From NCBI GenBank assembly GCA_964495705.1, contig CAZBWS010000010.1, forward strand, positions 1-41,710: a DNA stretch of 41,710 bases, given 5' to 3'. Shown in pieces: positions 41,067-41,710 of this stretch. This DNA is from CAZBWS01 sp964495705 (GTDB lineage: Bacteria > Pseudomonadota > Gammaproteobacteria > HTCC5015). Below the pieces are notes generated by a model. It saw only the letters and a list, made by a program, of their open reading frames with translations. It made no database searches and was not told the origin of the DNA. Numbering within the stretch: position 1 is the stretch's first letter; every line of letters starts with the position of its first letter. The position numbers and the translations under genes were made by a program.

Positions 41067-41075
41067 ATGCGGATA
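41067..41075 (+). repeat. Dispersed motif core copy upstream of the sdh promoter
   Basis: ATGCGGATA occurs as an isolated single copy in this intergenic segment, continuing as GGGTGGG rather than AGCT. Confidence 0.5.
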
Positions 41076-41090
41076 GGGTGGGAGAAGCTG

Positions 41091-41119
41091 CTCGTTCCCA
41101 TGCTCTGCGTGGGAACGAG
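41091..41119. repeat. Palindromic repeat element downstream of the last gene
   Basis: CTCGTTCCCA (41091-41100) and TGGGAACGAG (41110-41119) form a perfect 10-bp stem around TGCTCTGCG. It resembles the widespread CGTTCCCACGCTCTGCGTGGGAAC-type palindromes of several gammaproteobacteria (recalled from general knowledge, not searched). It touches the stop codon of the gene at 41120 and could end its transcription. Confidence 0.65.
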
Positions 41120-41584
41120 TTAAACACCTAATATATTGCCATTTGCTTTCAACTGTACTACTGGGTTGTCTATACTCCCACTCGCACCTCTTGAGCCAAA
41201 ACACATCAAAGCACTATGCAAGCCGATCAATAGATTATTATCTACACCCGTTGAAAGTAGTGTCCAGTTAGCGTAATAAGGGTTACAGGGTTCACGCATA
41301 GAAATAAACTCTCTATCAAGCTTAATCACTTGGCGCTTACCCTGAAAGAAAAAAACAAATAAGTATTCATTGGTTGGCTCCGTTGTATACCCTGTACAAG
41401 ATTCAATTTGGTACCTACCGACCCAATAAAGAAAGTCACCCTTCTCTTTATCCACGGTCCATTGGTGCTTTATCTGATCAGGCAATCCCACTCCACCAAG
41501 CTTAGGAAAGTGCTTCTTGAAAATTTTACCGAGACCATGCTTTCTAGCCACATCATCAGACACAAATTCATTAACAAACGGCAT
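41120..41584 (-). CDS. Hypothetical protein, unrecognised
   Basis: The 154-aa protein is not one I recognise. It is soluble with no signal peptide, beginning with a charged MPFVNEFVSDDVARKHGL, and has a beta-rich look with segments such as YLFVFFFQGKRQVIKLDREF and NPVVQLKANGNILGV. It has five Cys-poor aromatic blocks and no catalytic motif I can name. It is AT-rich. A palindromic repeat begins exactly where it stops, and the sdh promoter lies beyond that. Length and codon pattern look genuine, but the function is unknown. Confidence 0.55.
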   Translation of the reverse strand: MPFVNEFVSDDVARKHGLGKIFKKHFPKLGGVGLPDQIKHQWTVDKEKGDFLYWVGRYQIESCTGYTTEPTNEYLFVFFFQGKRQVIKLDREFISMREPCNPYYANWTLLSTGVDNNLLIGLHSALMCFGSRGASGSIDNPVVQLKANGNILGV

Positions 41585-41710
41585 ACACTTTCCTAAATAA
41601 TTTAATCTTAATTATAACCAATAAACGTTACGAGGAGGCATCATCACCATTCAACACCAAAAACTCACCCCTCCCCACACAGATAAGCTAAAATCAAAAA
41701 AACCAAACAA

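Noticed and set aside
3138..41075. Dispersed TTATCCGCA motif as simple DnaA boxes
   Set aside because: The word has a G where the DnaA box has A, extends to 13 bases with conserved AGCT, and is spread through 38 kb in many genes without clustering. A DnaA role is not excluded but is not the best explanation.
1..41710. CRISPR array, prophage, integron or insertion sequence
   Set aside because: No regularly spaced direct repeats, integrase, transposase, capsid or terminase genes, or target-site duplications are visible on either strand.

Overview
This 41.7 kb window looks like core chromosome of a marine-type gammaproteobacterium related to the Pseudomonadales/Cellvibrionales. The support is gene order (tig-clpP-clpX-lon-hupB; nadB divergent from algU-mucABCD; lepA-lepB-DUF4845-rnc-era-recO; rhodanese/orn/rsgA; cysM beside gacS) and a moderate GC content. 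No phage, insertion sequence, integron or CRISPR array is visible. A run of exactly 100 Ns (10416-10515) is a scaffold gap inside lpxH. The same 55 bases lie on both sides of it, so the gap is probably artificial.

Layout. 1-7492 (minus): a tRNA set Pro-Arg-His-Leu, then the protein quality-control cluster tig, clpP, clpX, lon, hupB, then tRNA-Val and a truncated tRNA-Asp. 7684-11227 (plus): folD, two tandem cyclophilins, lpxH across the gap, and an unrecognised ORF. 23975-11190 (minus): a tightly packed series from the envelope-stress sigma factor algU through mucABCD, a glutaredoxin-like protein, lepA, lepB, DUF4845, rnc, era, recO and a ferritin-like DUF455 protein to tex. 24080-26849 (plus): nadB, a two-domain rhodanese and DUF2789. 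26907-29691: orn (minus), pterin carbinolamine dehydratase and rsgA (plus), cysM (minus). 29893-33269: the GacS/BarA hybrid kinase and convergent pdxJ. 33367-36678 (plus): a CHASE2 adenylate/guanylate cyclase, a perfect-consensus CRP-type site, and an HD-domain protein with a phosphodiesterase-like metal motif. 40982-36675 (minus): a succinate dehydrogenase locus of a 56-aa SDHAF4-like (DUF1674) gene, sdhC, sdhD, sdhA, sdhB, a strong hairpin, sdhE and ygfX. The window ends with an unrecognised gene; I see no gene in the last 126 bases.

The strongest signal not explained by genes is a short dispersed motif. ATGCGGATAAGCT occurs exactly five times and its 9-base core ATGCGGATA/TATCCGCAT thirteen times, inside genes and as inverted pairs between genes. 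This distribution resembles a DNA uptake sequence or another genome-wide signal word. The second signal is the cyclase / CRP-site / HD-protein arrangement, which looks like a cyclic-nucleotide synthesis and feedback module. The third is the succinate dehydrogenase locus carrying homologues of two different flavinylation factors, one at each end.
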